Below, piece after piece: positions 18,688 to 29,581 of a stretch of DNA of 64,000 nucleotides; positions within the stretch are counted from its first letter, which is position 1, and the number at the start of each line of letters is the position of its first letter. The stretch covers positions 2,405,501-2,469,500 of the forward strand of contig NZ_CP102355.1 in the NCBI RefSeq assembly GCF_009696685.2. Direction: 5' to 3'. This stretch comes from Paracoccus sp. SMMA_5_TC (GTDB lineage Bacteria; Pseudomonadota; Alphaproteobacteria; Rhodobacterales; Rhodobacteraceae). Made by a program: the position numbers and the translations under genes. The notes under the pieces were generated by a model. The model was not told where the DNA came from. It made no database searches and was given only the letters and a program-made list of their open reading frames with translations.

Positions 18688-19534
18688 CGGGATCGTGGCG
18701 CAGGGGCTGACGGTCACTTATCGCAACGGCTTCACCGCGCTGCGCGATGCCAGCTTTGCGGTCCCCACGGGATCGATCACCGCGCTGGTCGGGGTGAATG
18801 GGGCCGGGAAATCCACCCTGTTCAAGGCGCTGATGGGCTTTCTGCCCGCCGCGCGCGGCGAGGTGCGGGTGCTGGGCATGAGCGTGGCCCAGGCGCTGCG
18901 CCAGAACCTGATCGCCTATGTCCCCCAGGCCGAGGAAGTGGACTGGACCTTTCCGGTTCTGGTCGAGGATGTGGTGATGATGGGCCGCTATGGCCACATG
19001 GGGTTTCTGCGCCGTCCCCGCGCCGCCGACCGCCAGGCTGTCGATCAGGCATTGGCGCGCGTCAGCATGCAGGATTATCGCCACCGCCAGATCGGCGAGC
19101 TTTCGGGCGGCCAGCGCAAGCGCGTGTTCCTGGCCCGCGCCTTGGCGCAGGGCAGCCGGGTGATCCTGCTGGACGAACCTTTCACCGGGGTCGATGTCCA
19201 GACCGAGGCCGCGATCATCACCCTGTTGCGGCAGATGCGCGACGAGGGTCGGGTGATGCTGGTTTCGACCCATGACCTGGGCGCGGTGCCCGAATTCTGC
19301 GACCGGGTGGTGTTGGTCAAGGGCACGGTGCTGGCCCATGGCCCCACCGATCAGGTGTTCACCCCCGACAATCTGCGCCTGACCTTTGGCGGGGTGCTGC
19401 GGCATTTCGTGCTGGGCGCGCAGAACCTGCACGATGACGACGACCCGCGCGGGCTGACGGTGCTGTCGGATGACGAAACACCGCTGGTATTCTATGACGG
19501 CCAGCAGCAACCGCGGCAGGAGCAACGGGAATGA
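18680..19534 (+). CDS. sitB: Metal ABC transporter ATP-binding protein
   Basis: The 284-residue ATPase drives the Mn/Fe importer. Walker A is GVNGAGKST (about 38-46), the ABC signature LSGGQRKR and Walker B VILLDEP. Its C-terminus extends past the usual domain with an acidic stretch (HDDDDPRG). It overlaps the binding-protein gene by 8 bases and the first permease gene by ATGA. Confidence 0.9.
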   Translation: MADGIVAQGLTVTYRNGFTALRDASFAVPTGSITALVGVNGAGKSTLFKALMGFLPAARGEVRVLGMSVAQALRQNLIAYVPQAEEVDWTFPVLVEDVVMMGRYGHMGFLRRPRAADRQAVDQALARVSMQDYRHRQIGELSGGQRKRVFLARALAQGSRVILLDEPFTGVDVQTEAAIITLLRQMRDEGRVMLVSTHDLGAVPEFCDRVVLVKGTVLAHGPTDQVFTPDNLRLTFGGVLRHFVLGAQNLHDDDDPRGLTVLSDDETPLVFYDGQQQPRQEQRE

Positions 19535-20388
19535 TCCAGACCCTGCTGCTGCCGTTCGATTATGGCTACATGTGGAACGCGATCTGGGTTTCGGCGCTGG
19601 TCGGCGGCGTCTGTGCCTTCCTGTCGGCCTATCTGATGCTCAAGGGCTGGTCGCTGATCGGCGATGCGCTGAGCCATTCGATCGTCCCCGGCGTCGCCGG
19701 GGCCTATATGCTGGGCCTGCCCTTTGCCCTCGGGGCCTTTCTGTCGGGCGGGCTGGCGGCACTGGCGATGCTGTTTCTGAACCAGCGCAGCGGCTTGAAG
19801 GAAGATGCGATCATCGGCCTGATATTCACCGGCTTTTTCGGGCTGGGCCTGTTCATGGTTTCGCTCAACCCGATGGCGGTGTCGGTCCAGACCATCACCA
19901 TGGGCAATATCCTGGCGATTTCCCCGCAGGATACGCTGCAACTGGTGTTGATCGGCGGCATCTCTTTGCTGGTCCTGTCGTTGAAATGGCGCGACCTGCT
20001 GGTAGTGTTCTTTGACGAAAGCCACGCCCGCACCATTGGACTGCGTCCCGGTCGGCTGAAGGTGCTGTTCTTTACCCTGCTGTCGGCATGCACGGTGGCG
20101 GCGATGCAGACCGTCGGGGCATTCCTGGTGGTGGCGCTGGTCGTCACGCCCGGCGCCACCGCCTATCTGCTGACCGACCGTTTCGCGCGACTGATCCTGC
20201 TGTCGGTGGCCATCGGGGTGAGCACATCGGCGCTGGGGGCCTATGTATCGTTCTTTCTGGACGGGGCGACCGGCGGGGTGATCGTCTGCCTGCAGACGCT
20301 GATCTTTCTGGCGGTGTTCCTGCTGGCGCCGAAACACGGGCTGATGGCAGCCCGCCGCCGCGCTGGCTCAGCCGGGAGGGCCGCATGA
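19531..20388 (+). CDS. sitC: Metal ABC transporter permease 1
   Basis: This 285-residue ABC-3 family membrane protein has about eight hydrophobic segments. The conserved loop LKGWSLIGDALSHSIVPGVAGAY lies near residue 35, and the family block GAFLVVALVVTPGATAYLLT is present. It pairs with a second permease immediately downstream, as in SitABCD systems that use two different permeases. Confidence 0.88.
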   Translation: MIQTLLLPFDYGYMWNAIWVSALVGGVCAFLSAYLMLKGWSLIGDALSHSIVPGVAGAYMLGLPFALGAFLSGGLAALAMLFLNQRSGLKEDAIIGLIFTGFFGLGLFMVSLNPMAVSVQTITMGNILAISPQDTLQLVLIGGISLLVLSLKWRDLLVVFFDESHARTIGLRPGRLKVLFFTLLSACTVAAMQTVGAFLVVALVVTPGATAYLLTDRFARLILLSVAIGVSTSALGAYVSFFLDGATGGVIVCLQTLIFLAVFLLAPKHGLMAARRRAGSAGRAA

Positions 20389-21218
20389 TCGAGGCCTTGC
20401 TGCTGCCCCTTTCCTTTCCCTTCATGCGCGATGCGGTGCTGGTGGGGCTGATGATCTCGGTCCCGGCGGGGCTGTTGTCGTGCTTTCTGGTGCTGCGCGG
20501 CTGGTCGCTGCTGGGCGACGCGGTCAGCCATGCGGTGCTGCCGGGGGTGGTGCTGGCCTATATCGCCGGGCTGCCGCTGATCCTGGGCGCATTCCTGGCG
20601 GGTCTGGGCTCAGCGCTGCTGTCGGGTTGGCTGCAAGGCAACAGCCGGGTCAAGCAGGACACGGTGCTGGGCGTGGTCATGTCGGGCATGTTCGCGCTGG
20701 GGGTGGTGCTTTATACTTGGGTTCAGACCGACCTGCATCTTGACCACATCCTGTTTGGCAACATGCTGGGCATCGCCCCCGAGGATCTGCGCATCGCCGG
20801 CGTGCTTTCGGCGCTGATCGGCGGGGTGGTGCTGCTGAAATGGCGTGATCTGGCGCTGATGGCCTTTGATCCGGTGCAGGCGCGGGTGTCCGGGCTGCCG
20901 CTGGGCCTGTTGCGGCACGGCTTTCTGGCCATGGTCGCGGCAACGGTGGTGGCGATGCTCAGCGCGGTGGGGATCATCCTGGCGGTGGCGCTGTTGATCG
21001 CGCCCGGAGCCATCGCCTTTCTGCTGACACGGCGGCTGCCGGTCATGATGGCCACGGCCGTGGCGGCAGCGGCTGTGGCAAGCACCAGCGGCGTATGGGC
21101 AAGTTTCTGGCTGGACAGCGCCCCGGCACCGACCATTGTTCTGGTGCTGATGATCCAGTTCCTGCTGGCGCTGACCTGGCGCAACCTGGCCACCCGGATG
21201 GCGCAGACCCGCGCCTAA
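20385..21218 (+). CDS. sitD: Metal ABC transporter permease 2
   Basis: This 277-residue ABC-3 family permease resembles the preceding one (LRGWSLLGDAVSHAVLPGVVLAY; AVGIILAVALLIAPGAIAFLLT). It is read from the ATG at 20385, which overlaps the previous stop as ATGA and follows GGGAGGG. It ends the four-gene transporter operon; the next gene is convergent, 6 bases away. Confidence 0.88.
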   Translation: MIEALLLPLSFPFMRDAVLVGLMISVPAGLLSCFLVLRGWSLLGDAVSHAVLPGVVLAYIAGLPLILGAFLAGLGSALLSGWLQGNSRVKQDTVLGVVMSGMFALGVVLYTWVQTDLHLDHILFGNMLGIAPEDLRIAGVLSALIGGVVLLKWRDLALMAFDPVQARVSGLPLGLLRHGFLAMVAATVVAMLSAVGIILAVALLIAPGAIAFLLTRRLPVMMATAVAAAAVASTSGVWASFWLDSAPAPTIVLVLMIQFLLALTWRNLATRMAQTRA

Positions 21219-21224
21219 GCCGCC

Positions 21225-21974
21225 TTAGATCGTGCGGCCGCCGTCGACCTCCAATATCACCCCGGTGATGAAGGCCGCCTCGTCCGAGGCCAGGAACAGC
21301 GCGGCATTGGCGATGTCTTGCGGCTGCGACAGCCGCCCAAGCGGGATGGTCGCGATGAAGCGCGCACGGTTTTCCGGCGTGTCCTCGCAGCCCATGAACT
21401 GCGACAGCATCCCGGTTTCGCCCATGACCGGCGCCAGCCCGTTCACGCGGATGCCTTCGGGCGCCAGTTCGACGGCCAGGCTGCGGGTCATGGTGTTCAC
21501 CGCCCCCTTCGAGGCGTTATACCAGGTCAGGCCAGGACGCGGCCGAATTCCGGCGGTCGAGCCGACGTTGATCATCACCCCCTGCCCGCGCTGGCGCCAA
21601 TGCGGCAGGACCGCGTGGGTCATGTGAAAGATCGACAGCACGTTCACGTCGAAGATGCGGCGGAACGCGGCCTCGTCCGTATCCAGCAGCGGCCCGTTGG
21701 GCACCGTCCAGCCGGCGTTGTTGACCACGATGTCCAGCCCGCCCATGGCTTGCATCGCGGCCTCGACCGTGGCGGCGACCTGATCGCCCCGGCTGACGTC
21801 GCAGCCAAGCGCCAGGGCCGAGCCACCGATGCCCTGCGCCACGCTTTCGGCCGCATCGGTGCGAATGTCGACCACCGCGACCCGCGCCCCTTCGCGCGCA
21901 AAGGTCTGGGCAATGCCGCGACCAAAGCCCGAGCCTGCCCCCGTCACCAATGCCGTCTTGCCCTGCAGCCGCAT
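21225..21974 (-). CDS. Short-chain dehydrogenase/reductase
   Basis: This 249-residue classical SDR oxidises or reduces an alcohol or carbonyl with NAD(P). The cofactor motif TGAGSGFG is at 11-18, the structural motif NNAG near 85-88, and the catalytic tetrad is N111, S139, Y152, K156. An aspartate after the second strand (VVDIR) suggests NAD preference. AGGAGG precedes the ATG. It lies 13 bases after an aldehyde dehydrogenase gene on the same strand, suggesting stepwise oxidation of one substrate; which one is unknown. Confidence 0.88.
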   Translation of the reverse strand: MRLQGKTALVTGAGSGFGRGIAQTFAREGARVAVVDIRTDAAESVAQGIGGSALALGCDVSRGDQVAATVEAAMQAMGGLDIVVNNAGWTVPNGPLLDTDEAAFRRIFDVNVLSIFHMTHAVLPHWRQRGQGVMINVGSTAGIRPRPGLTWYNASKGAVNTMTRSLAVELAPEGIRVNGLAPVMGETGMLSQFMGCEDTPENRARFIATIPLGRLSQPQDIANAALFLASDEAAFITGVILEVDGGRTI

Positions 21975-21987
21975 CCGTCGCCTCCTG

Positions 21988-23433
21988 TCAGTCAAATCGA
22001 TGCACGATGGTCTTGAGGCGCGAAAATTCCTGCAGCGCCACAAAGCCTTTTTCCCGGCCGTGACCGGATTTGCGCAGCCCGCCAAAGGGCAGCTCCACCC
22101 CGCCGCCGGCGCCATAACAGTTGATGAACACCTGGCCACAGCGCAGTGCACGGGCCATGCGCGCCTGCCGGTCGCCGTCGCGGGTCCAGACCCCGGCAAC
22201 CAGCCCGTAATCGGTGCCATTGGCAATGGCCACCGCCTCGGCCTCGGTGTCGAAGGGGATCGCCGCCAGCACCGGGCCAAAGATTTCCTCTTGCGCCAGC
22301 GGGCTTTGCGGATCGACCGGGCCGAACAGCGCCGGCGCGACATAGAACCCGCCCGCCGGCACCGCGGGCGCGATGCGGCCCCGTGCCAGCAACGGAGCAT
22401 CGGCCTGGGCGATATAGGCCTCGACCCGCGCCTGCTGGCGGGCCGAGATCAGCGGCCCCAGCACGGCGCCTTCGGTCGAGGGGCGGGCCTCGACCGCCTC
22501 GAACGCCTGGGCCAGCATCGCGGTCAGCCGATCCCAGATGCCGCGCTGGATCAGCACACGCGAGCCGGCAGAACAGGTCTGGCCGCCGTTCTGGACGATG
22601 GCATTGACGATCACCGGCAGCGCCGCTGCCAGATCAGCGTCGGCAAAAACGATTTGCGGCGACTTTCCGCCCAGCTCCAGCGTGCAGGGAATGTGGTTGC
22701 GGGCGGCCGCCCTCTGGATCTGCTGGCCGACCTGGGGCGAGCCGGTAAAGCTGATGAAATCGACCCCCGGATGTTCGCATAGTGCCCTGCCCGCCACCTC
22801 GCCCAGACCGGTGACGATATTGATCGCGCCGGGGGGAAATCCCGTCTCAACGGCCAGTTGCCCCAGCCGCAGGATGGTCAGGCAGGCGTCCTCGGCCGGC
22901 TTGGTGACGGTGGCATTGCCCATGGCCAGTGCCGCGCCCACCGAGCGGCCGAAAATCTGCACCGGATAGTTCCAGGGAATGACATGCGCGGTCACGCCAT
23001 GCGGCTCGCGCAGGCTCAGCGCCTGATGCCCGGGAAGGAACGGGATGACATCGCCATGCAGCTTGTCGGCGGCGCCGCCGTAATATTCCAGATAACGGAC
23101 CAGCGCCGTCATGTCGGCGCGCGACTGGGCGATCGGCTTGCCGTTGTCGCGCGTCTCGATCTGCGCCAGGGTCTCGGCATCGGCCTCGACCCGCAGAGCC
23201 AGGCGCAGCAGCAGCCGCCCGCGCTGGGCCGCGCTCAGCGTCCCCCATTCCCCCGCCAGCGCCGCGCGCGCCGCCGCCACGGCGGCATCGACATCGGCGG
23301 CCTCGGACGCCGCGATCGCGGCAAAGGGCTGGCCGTCGATCGGCGAGATCATCGGCAGTTCCCGGCCGCTGGCCGCCGCCCGCCAGCGCCCACCGATCAG
23401 ATTCATTGCCGGCGGCAACGCAAGATCGTCCAT
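21988..23433 (-). CDS. NAD-dependent aldehyde dehydrogenase family protein
   Basis: The 481-residue enzyme oxidises an aldehyde to an acid. Catalytic N155 (PWNYP), E253 (LELGGKSPQ) and C287 (GGQTCSAG) are all present, along with the EEIFGPVL block. The frame is open far upstream, but the ATG at 23433 (MDDLALPPAM) fits the family and is preceded by AGGGA. It resembles betaine/aminobutyraldehyde-type dehydrogenases. The adjacent SDR gene is likely in the same operon. Confidence 0.9.
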   Translation of the reverse strand: MDDLALPPAMNLIGGRWRAAASGRELPMISPIDGQPFAAIAASEAADVDAAVAAARAALAGEWGTLSAAQRGRLLLRLALRVEADAETLAQIETRDNGKPIAQSRADMTALVRYLEYYGGAADKLHGDVIPFLPGHQALSLREPHGVTAHVIPWNYPVQIFGRSVGAALAMGNATVTKPAEDACLTILRLGQLAVETGFPPGAINIVTGLGEVAGRALCEHPGVDFISFTGSPQVGQQIQRAAARNHIPCTLELGGKSPQIVFADADLAAALPVIVNAIVQNGGQTCSAGSRVLIQRGIWDRLTAMLAQAFEAVEARPSTEGAVLGPLISARQQARVEAYIAQADAPLLARGRIAPAVPAGGFYVAPALFGPVDPQSPLAQEEIFGPVLAAIPFDTEAEAVAIANGTDYGLVAGVWTRDGDRQARMARALRCGQVFINCYGAGGGVELPFGGLRKSGHGREKGFVALQEFSRLKTIVHRFD

Positions 23434-23556
23434 GTTGCTGTCCCTGCCCCGAACGTCATTGGCATGTATGCCACAGTGACCGCAGCCACCGTGCGCTGCA
23501 AGGCTGGCCTTTCGCCCGCGCCGGTATAATCTGCGCCAAAACCGACCGAGGCCGCC

Positions 23557-24273
23557 ATGACCCGCACCCGCACCCGCACCAGTGCCCACCCCGACGATCC
23601 GCATTTCGTCAGCCGCATGGGCTGGCTGCGCGCCTCGGTGCTGGGGGCGAACGACGGCATCGTGTCCGTCGGGGCGCTGATCGTCGGCGTGGCCGCCGCC
23701 GATCCGGGGGGTGATGCCATCCTGATTGCCGGCATGGCGGGGCTGGTCGGCGGGGCACTGTCGATGGCGATGGGTGAATATGTCTCGGTCAGTTCGCAAT
23801 CGGATACCGAGCGCGCCGATATTGCCCGGGAAACCGCCGCCCTGCGCGACACCCCCGAGGACGAGTTGCACGAGCTGGCGGCGATCTATGAATCGCGGGG
23901 CATGTCGCCTGGCACCGCCCTTCAGGCCGCGCGCGAGGTCAGCCGCCACGACGCGCTTGCGGCGCATCTGCGCGACGAGCTGGGGCTGAGCGAGGTGTCG
24001 AACGCCAACCCGATCCAGGCCGCGCTGGCCTCGGCCGCGACATTCAGCATCGCCGCGGCGCTGCCACTGCTGGCCGCGATTCTGGCCCCGGGCGGCGCGG
24101 TGATCGCCAGCGTGATCGTCGCGGTGGTGCTGGCGCTGGCGGCGCTGGGGGCACTGGGGGCCTGGGCGGGCGGCGCCCCGCCGCTGCGCGCGGTGCTGCG
24201 GGTGGTGCTGGGCGGTCTGCTGGCCCTGGCCGTCACCGCCGGCATCGGGCGGCTGTTCGGAATCGCGGTCTAG
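23557..24273 (+). CDS. VIT1/CCC1 family transporter
   Basis: This 238-residue membrane protein belongs to the VIT/CCC1 family, which exports or stores Fe2+ or Mn2+. SVLGANDGIVSVGALIVGV and MGEYVSVSSQSDTERADI mark the family; the Glu-rich stretch at about 85-120 forms the cytoplasmic metal-binding part and further helices follow. Its nearness to the Mn/Fe importer suggests a role in metal balance, but nothing shows shared control. Confidence 0.87.
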   Translation: MTRTRTRTSAHPDDPHFVSRMGWLRASVLGANDGIVSVGALIVGVAAADPGGDAILIAGMAGLVGGALSMAMGEYVSVSSQSDTERADIARETAALRDTPEDELHELAAIYESRGMSPGTALQAAREVSRHDALAAHLRDELGLSEVSNANPIQAALASAATFSIAAALPLLAAILAPGGAVIASVIVAVVLALAALGALGAWAGGAPPLRAVLRVVLGGLLALAVTAGIGRLFGIAV

Positions 24274-25027
<754 letters not shown>

Positions 25028-25044
<17 letters not shown>

Positions 25045-25879
25045 TCTCCTCGCGCCAGCTGTCGTGACGCTGCAACACCGACAACCGCGCCACCGGCCGA
25101 TCCAGCCGCGGCAGGCTGTTCAGCAGTCCCTGGGTATAGGGGTGGCGGGCCAGGTGCAGGTCGCGCGCCGGCAATTCCTCGACCACCTGGCCGGCATACA
25201 TGATCAGCACCCGGTCGCAGAATTGCGCCACCAGGTTCAGGTCGTGACTGATGAAGATCAGCCCCATGCCGCGGGCGCTGACCAGACGGTCCATGATGCG
25301 CAAGACCTCGTTGCGGACCGATACGTCCAGCGCCGATGTCGGTTCGTCCGCGATCAGGATGTCGGGATTGGGCGCCAGCATCATCGCGATCATCACCCGC
25401 TGGCCCATGCCGCCCGACACTTCGTGCGGATAGGCGTCAAAGACCCGCTCGGGGTCGCGGATCTGCACCGCGCGCAACATCTCCAGCGCCTTGTCCCGGG
25501 CCGCGGAACGCGCGTCGACACCGTGCAGGCGATAGGCCTCGACGATCTGGGCGCCGATGGTCATCACCGGGTTCAGGCTGAACTTGGGGTCCTGCATCAC
25601 CATGCTGATGCGCGCGCCGCGCAACCGGCGCATCTGTCGCTCGGGCAGGTTCAGGATGCTTTCGCCGCCAAGCTCCAGCCGATCGGCGCTGACCCGGCCC
25701 GGCGGGCGCACCAGGCCCAGGATCGCCCGCCCGGTCATCGATTTGCCCGAGCCCGATTCCCCGACCACGCCCAGCCGCTCGCGCCCCAGGTCGAAGCTGA
25801 CGCCGCGCACGGCCTCGAACAGGCCGCTGCGGGTGGGAAAGCTGACGCGCAGATTGCGCACCGACAGGAGCGGGCTCAT
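25028..25879 (-). CDS. Peptide-type ABC transporter ATP-binding protein (DppD-like)
   Basis: The 283-residue ATPase has Walker [10 protein letters not shown], the Q-loop [13 protein letters not shown], an ABC signature that reads VSGGMGQR, and Walker [13 protein letters not shown]. The C-terminus carries the [12 protein letters not shown] block of Opp/Dpp ATPases. It overlaps both neighbours and pairs with the DppF-like protein to power the transporter. Confidence 0.88.
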
Positions 25880-26784
25880 GTCCGGTCCCCCTTGGGGTCA
25901 AGAACGTCGCGCAGCCCGTCCCCCAGCAGGTTGAAGGCCAGGCTGACGACAAAGATCGCCATGCCCGGCATCGCCGCCACCCACCAGAAATCCAGAATGT
26001 AGGTGCGGCCGTCGGAAATCATCGCCCCCCATTCGGGCATTGGCGGCTGCGCGCCCAGCCCCAGAAAACCCAGGCCGGCCGCCGACAGGATGATCCCCGC
26101 CATATCCAGCGCCACCCGCACGATCATCGAGCTTATGCACAGCGGCCAGACATGGCCCACCAGCAACCGCAACCGACCCGCCCCCTGCAGGCGGGCGGCG
26201 GCGATATAGTCGGCCTTGCGGATGGTCAGCGTCTCGGCCCGCGCCAGCCGGGCATAGGCCGGCCATGAGGTGATCGCCAGCGCCAGCACCGCATTGCCGA
26301 TTCCCGGCCCCAGCGCCGCCACGAATGCCAGAGCCAGGATCAGCTTGGGAAAGGCCAGGAAGATGTCGGTGACGCGCATCAGCACCTGATCGACCCAGCC
26401 GCCGGCAAAGCCCGCCACCGTGCCGATCAACAGCCCGATCACCGGTGCCACCAACGCCACCGTGCCCACGATGAACAGCGTGACGCGCGAGCCGTAGATC
26501 AGCCGCGACAGGATGTCCCGGCCCAGGGCATCGGTGCCCAGCCAATGCGCGGCCGAAGGCGGTTGCAGCCGCTGCGCCAGATTCTGCGCCAGGGGATCTT
26601 GCGGCGCAATCCAGGGCGCGAACGCCGCCACCAGCACCAGCAGCACCAGGATCGCCAGCCCCAGCATCGCCAGCCGATTGGCGCGAAAGGTCAACCAACC
26701 CTGATACAGCGCCCCCAGCCGCGCCTGTCGACGGGTCTGCGGCGCATCGCTGAGCAGCCATTCGCGGGTGGTGGTCTGGGTCAT
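25876..26784 (-). CDS. Peptide-type ABC transporter permease (DppC-like)
   Basis: This 302-residue inner-membrane protein has an N-terminal OppC-type segment, then the block HWLGTDALGRDILSRLIYGSR and the ABC permease loop ARAETLTIRKADYIAAARLQGAG. About six membrane segments are visible. It overlaps the DppB-like and DppD-like genes by 4 bases each. Confidence 0.88.
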   Translation of the reverse strand: MTQTTTREWLLSDAPQTRRQARLGALYQGWLTFRANRLAMLGLAILVLLVLVAAFAPWIAPQDPLAQNLAQRLQPPSAAHWLGTDALGRDILSRLIYGSRVTLFIVGTVALVAPVIGLLIGTVAGFAGGWVDQVLMRVTDIFLAFPKLILALAFVAALGPGIGNAVLALAITSWPAYARLARAETLTIRKADYIAAARLQGAGRLRLLVGHVWPLCISSMIVRVALDMAGIILSAAGLGFLGLGAQPPMPEWGAMISDGRTYILDFWWVAAMPGMAIFVVSLAFNLLGDGLRDVLDPKGDRT

Positions 26785-27836
26785 TTCGCCCTCGGATCCA
26801 GAACGCGATACAGGATGTCGGACAACAGGTTCAGCGCCACGAAGCAGCTGCCCACCACCACCGTGCCGCCCAGGACCGCGTTCATGTCCCCGGCCAGCAG
26901 CGCCTTGGTGATATACTGGCCGATGCCGGGCCAGCTGAACACGATCTCGGTCAGCACCGAACCCTCCAGCAGCGACCCGAAGCTCAGCGCGATCACCGTG
27001 ATCAGCGGCACCAGCACGTTGCGAAACGCATGGCCCCAGATGACGCGGGTTTCGCTTAGCCCCTTGACGCGGGCGGTGGTGACATATTCGGCCGACAGTT
27101 GGTCCAGCATGAAGCTGCGGGTCATGCGGCTGATATAGGCCAGGCTGAAATAGCCCAGCAGGCTGGCGGGCAGGATGATGTGGCTGAAGGCATCGCGGAA
27201 AGCCGACCAGTCGCCGGCGATCACGCTGTCGACCAGGATCATCCCGGTCACCGTGGGCACCATGCCGTCATAGATGATGCCCTGTCGCCCCGGGCCGCCG
27301 ACCCAGCCCAGCGTTCCGTAAAACAGCAAAAGCCCCATCAGCCCCAGCCAGAAGATCGGCATGGAATAGCCGATCAGCGCGACGACGCGCGCGATCTGGT
27401 CGACCCAGCCGCCGCGTCGAGCCGCCGCCACCACCCCCAGCGGCACCCCGACGCCCACGCCGATCAGCGTGCCCAGCGTCGCCAGTTCCAGCGTGGCGGG
27501 GAACACCCGCCGCAGGTCTTGCGCCACCGGATGCCCGGTCGAGATCGAGCGTCCGAAATCGCCGCGCAGCACATCGCCCAGATACAGCAGGAACTGCTGC
27601 CACAGCGGCTTGTCCAACCCCATCGCCAGGCGGGCGGCATCGTATTGCGCCTGGGTGGCGCGTTCGCCCACCACCTTCAGCACCGGATCGATCGGCATGA
27701 CCCGACCGATGACGAAAGTGACAAGCAGCAGCCCCAGCAGCGTCAGCAGCAGCGACAGCGCGACCCCGCCCAGGCTTTTCAGGCGTCGGTGATGGCGCGC
27801 CCGGTTGCGACCGGGCGCGATTGCAGGCACGGCCAA
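26781..27836 (-). CDS. Peptide-type ABC transporter permease (DppB-like)
   Basis: This 351-residue permease has an N-terminal positively charged region, a first membrane segment at about 28-46, GDFGRSISTGHPV, and the permease loop EYVTTARVKGLSETRVIWGHA. The start appears to be TTG at 27836, with AAGGA eight bases upstream inside the end of the binding-protein gene. It is longer at the N-terminus than some DppB proteins, so a downstream start is possible. Confidence 0.85.
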   Translation of the reverse strand: MAVPAIAPGRNRARHHRRLKSLGGVALSLLLTLLGLLLVTFVIGRVMPIDPVLKVVGERATQAQYDAARLAMGLDKPLWQQFLLYLGDVLRGDFGRSISTGHPVAQDLRRVFPATLELATLGTLIGVGVGVPLGVVAAARRGGWVDQIARVVALIGYSMPIFWLGLMGLLLFYGTLGWVGGPGRQGIIYDGMVPTVTGMILVDSVIAGDWSAFRDAFSHIILPASLLGYFSLAYISRMTRSFMLDQLSAEYVTTARVKGLSETRVIWGHAFRNVLVPLITVIALSFGSLLEGSVLTEIVFSWPGIGQYITKALLAGDMNAVLGGTVVVGSCFVALNLLSDILYRVLDPRAK

Positions 27837-27840
27837 GCGA

Positions 27841-29436
27841 CTATTCCTTGGTCACCTGACGATACATGATCGAACTGACCGAGCCGCCGGTGGTCCAGTG
27901 CTGGACGTTCTTCTGCATCGCCGATTGCTCGATCTTCTGGAACATCGGGATGATCGGCGCGATCTCGCGATACTGGCTTTGAATGTCCAGATACATCTGC
28001 ACGCGCTTGTCGGTGTCACCCTCGAGCGTGGCAGCGATGGTGGCCTTGTTCATCTCGTCCGGGACGGCCCAGCTGTTGCGCCAGGCCAGCTGCGACAGCT
28101 TGGCGTCATCGGCATTGTTCGGGTTATAGGCAAAGGTCGAGGCATTGGTGTTCGGGTCGGCATAATCCGGCCCCCATTCGCCGATAAAGATCGGCACCTG
28201 CCGGGCGCGATAGGCGTCCAGCACCTGCGCCCCGGTCATCTGCTGGATTTCCAGCGTCAGCCCGACCTGCGACATCGCCGCCTGCAAGGTCTGGGCGACG
28301 TTCACATATTCGGGGATGTCGCGCACCACCGTCTTGACCGTCCCCGAGGTGATGCCGGCGTCGGTCAGGATCTTGCGCGCCTTTTCGATGTCATGGCTCC
28401 AGGGGTTTTCGTCCGAGGCGCCCAGATAGCCCGCGGGCAGGAAGTTCTGATGGGTTTTCCACTGCCCCTTCAGGAAGCTGCCCTCGATACCGGCGTAATC
28501 GACCAGATGCTTCATCGCCTGGACCACCTCGGGGCGCGACAGCAGCGGATCCTTCTGGCTCAGGCCCATATACAGGATGCGGCCGCGCATTTCGTCCACC
28601 ACCTTCAGCTTGTCATTGCCGGCGATGCCCTCGACATCGGTGGGGGTCAGGTTGCGGGCAACATCGATGTCGCCCTGTTCCAGCAACAGCCGCTGGGCGC
28701 TGCTTTCCTGAACGTTGCGCACGATCACCCGCTGCATTGCGGGCGCGCCTTGCCAGTAATCGGCATAGGCGGCCAGTTGCACCGCCTCGTTCGGTTTCCA
28801 CGCGGCCAGGGTGAAGGGGCCGGACCCCGCGTCATTGGTCGACAGCCAGGCATTGCCCAGATCATCGCCCTCGACATGGGCCATCACCGTTTCCTTGTCG
28901 ATCACCGACCCGATTTCCGACGCCAGGCAATTCAGCACGAAGCTTTGGGCATAGGGCTGATCCAGCTTCAGGATCAGGCGGTTGCCCTCGAACGTCACCT
29001 GCTGGTCGACATTTTCCGGGGTAAAGCCGAACTGGTTCAGGATGAAAGCGGGCGACTTGTTCAGCTTGACGGCGCGTTGCAGCGACCAGGCGGCATCCTC
29101 GGCCCGGACAGGGTTGCCGGAATGGAACTTGACGCCTTCGCGCATGGTAAGGGTGATGGTCTTGCCGTCCTCGCTGACCTCCCAGCTTTCGGCCAGGCTG
29201 GGCTTGATGCCGGCGTCCAGATCCAGCGGGTCGAAATCGACCAGCCGGTCATACAGGTTCTTGACCACGTCCTGGCCCGAAAACTCGAAGCTCTGCCCCG
29301 GATCCAGGCTGATGATGTCGTCGATCTGCGCGGCGACGACCAGCGTATCGGCCGGGGTTTCGGCAAGGGCGGCCGGCGCGGCAATCGCGACGGCCGTCGC
29401 CATCAGAAGCGCGCGAAGCGGGAAACGGTGCTGCAT
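27841..29436 (-). CDS. Peptide-type ABC transporter substrate-binding protein
   Basis: This 531-residue family 5 solute-binding protein (DppA/OppA type) has a Sec signal peptide (cleavage near ALAETP, about residue 25) and the block DPLDLDAGIKPSLAESWEVSEDG typical of the family. It is the first gene of the operon and delivers a peptide or similar ligand to the permease pair. The ATG at 29436 is chosen because the signal peptide starts there; an in-frame start 11 codons upstream exists. The ligand is unknown. Confidence 0.88.
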   Translation of the reverse strand: MQHRFPLRALLMATAVAIAAPAALAETPADTLVVAAQIDDIISLDPGQSFEFSGQDVVKNLYDRLVDFDPLDLDAGIKPSLAESWEVSEDGKTITLTMREGVKFHSGNPVRAEDAAWSLQRAVKLNKSPAFILNQFGFTPENVDQQVTFEGNRLILKLDQPYAQSFVLNCLASEIGSVIDKETVMAHVEGDDLGNAWLSTNDAGSGPFTLAAWKPNEAVQLAAYADYWQGAPAMQRVIVRNVQESSAQRLLLEQGDIDVARNLTPTDVEGIAGNDKLKVVDEMRGRILYMGLSQKDPLLSRPEVVQAMKHLVDYAGIEGSFLKGQWKTHQNFLPAGYLGASDENPWSHDIEKARKILTDAGITSGTVKTVVRDIPEYVNVAQTLQAAMSQVGLTLEIQQMTGAQVLDAYRARQVPIFIGEWGPDYADPNTNASTFAYNPNNADDAKLSQLAWRNSWAVPDEMNKATIAATLEGDTDKRVQMYLDIQSQYREIAPIIPMFQKIEQSAMQKNVQHWTTGGSVSSIMYRQVTKE

Positions 29437-29581
29437 GATCTGTTCATCCCTGTTGTCGCGCCCCGTCACACGCGGGGCTGGAATGGCAGCAGCTTGGCGT
29501 GAAGATTACGGCATCGCAAGCCCCCCGACGGTCTTGCGTCACCCCGCCCCCGCACCCTATCTGGATTGCCAAGGAGATATC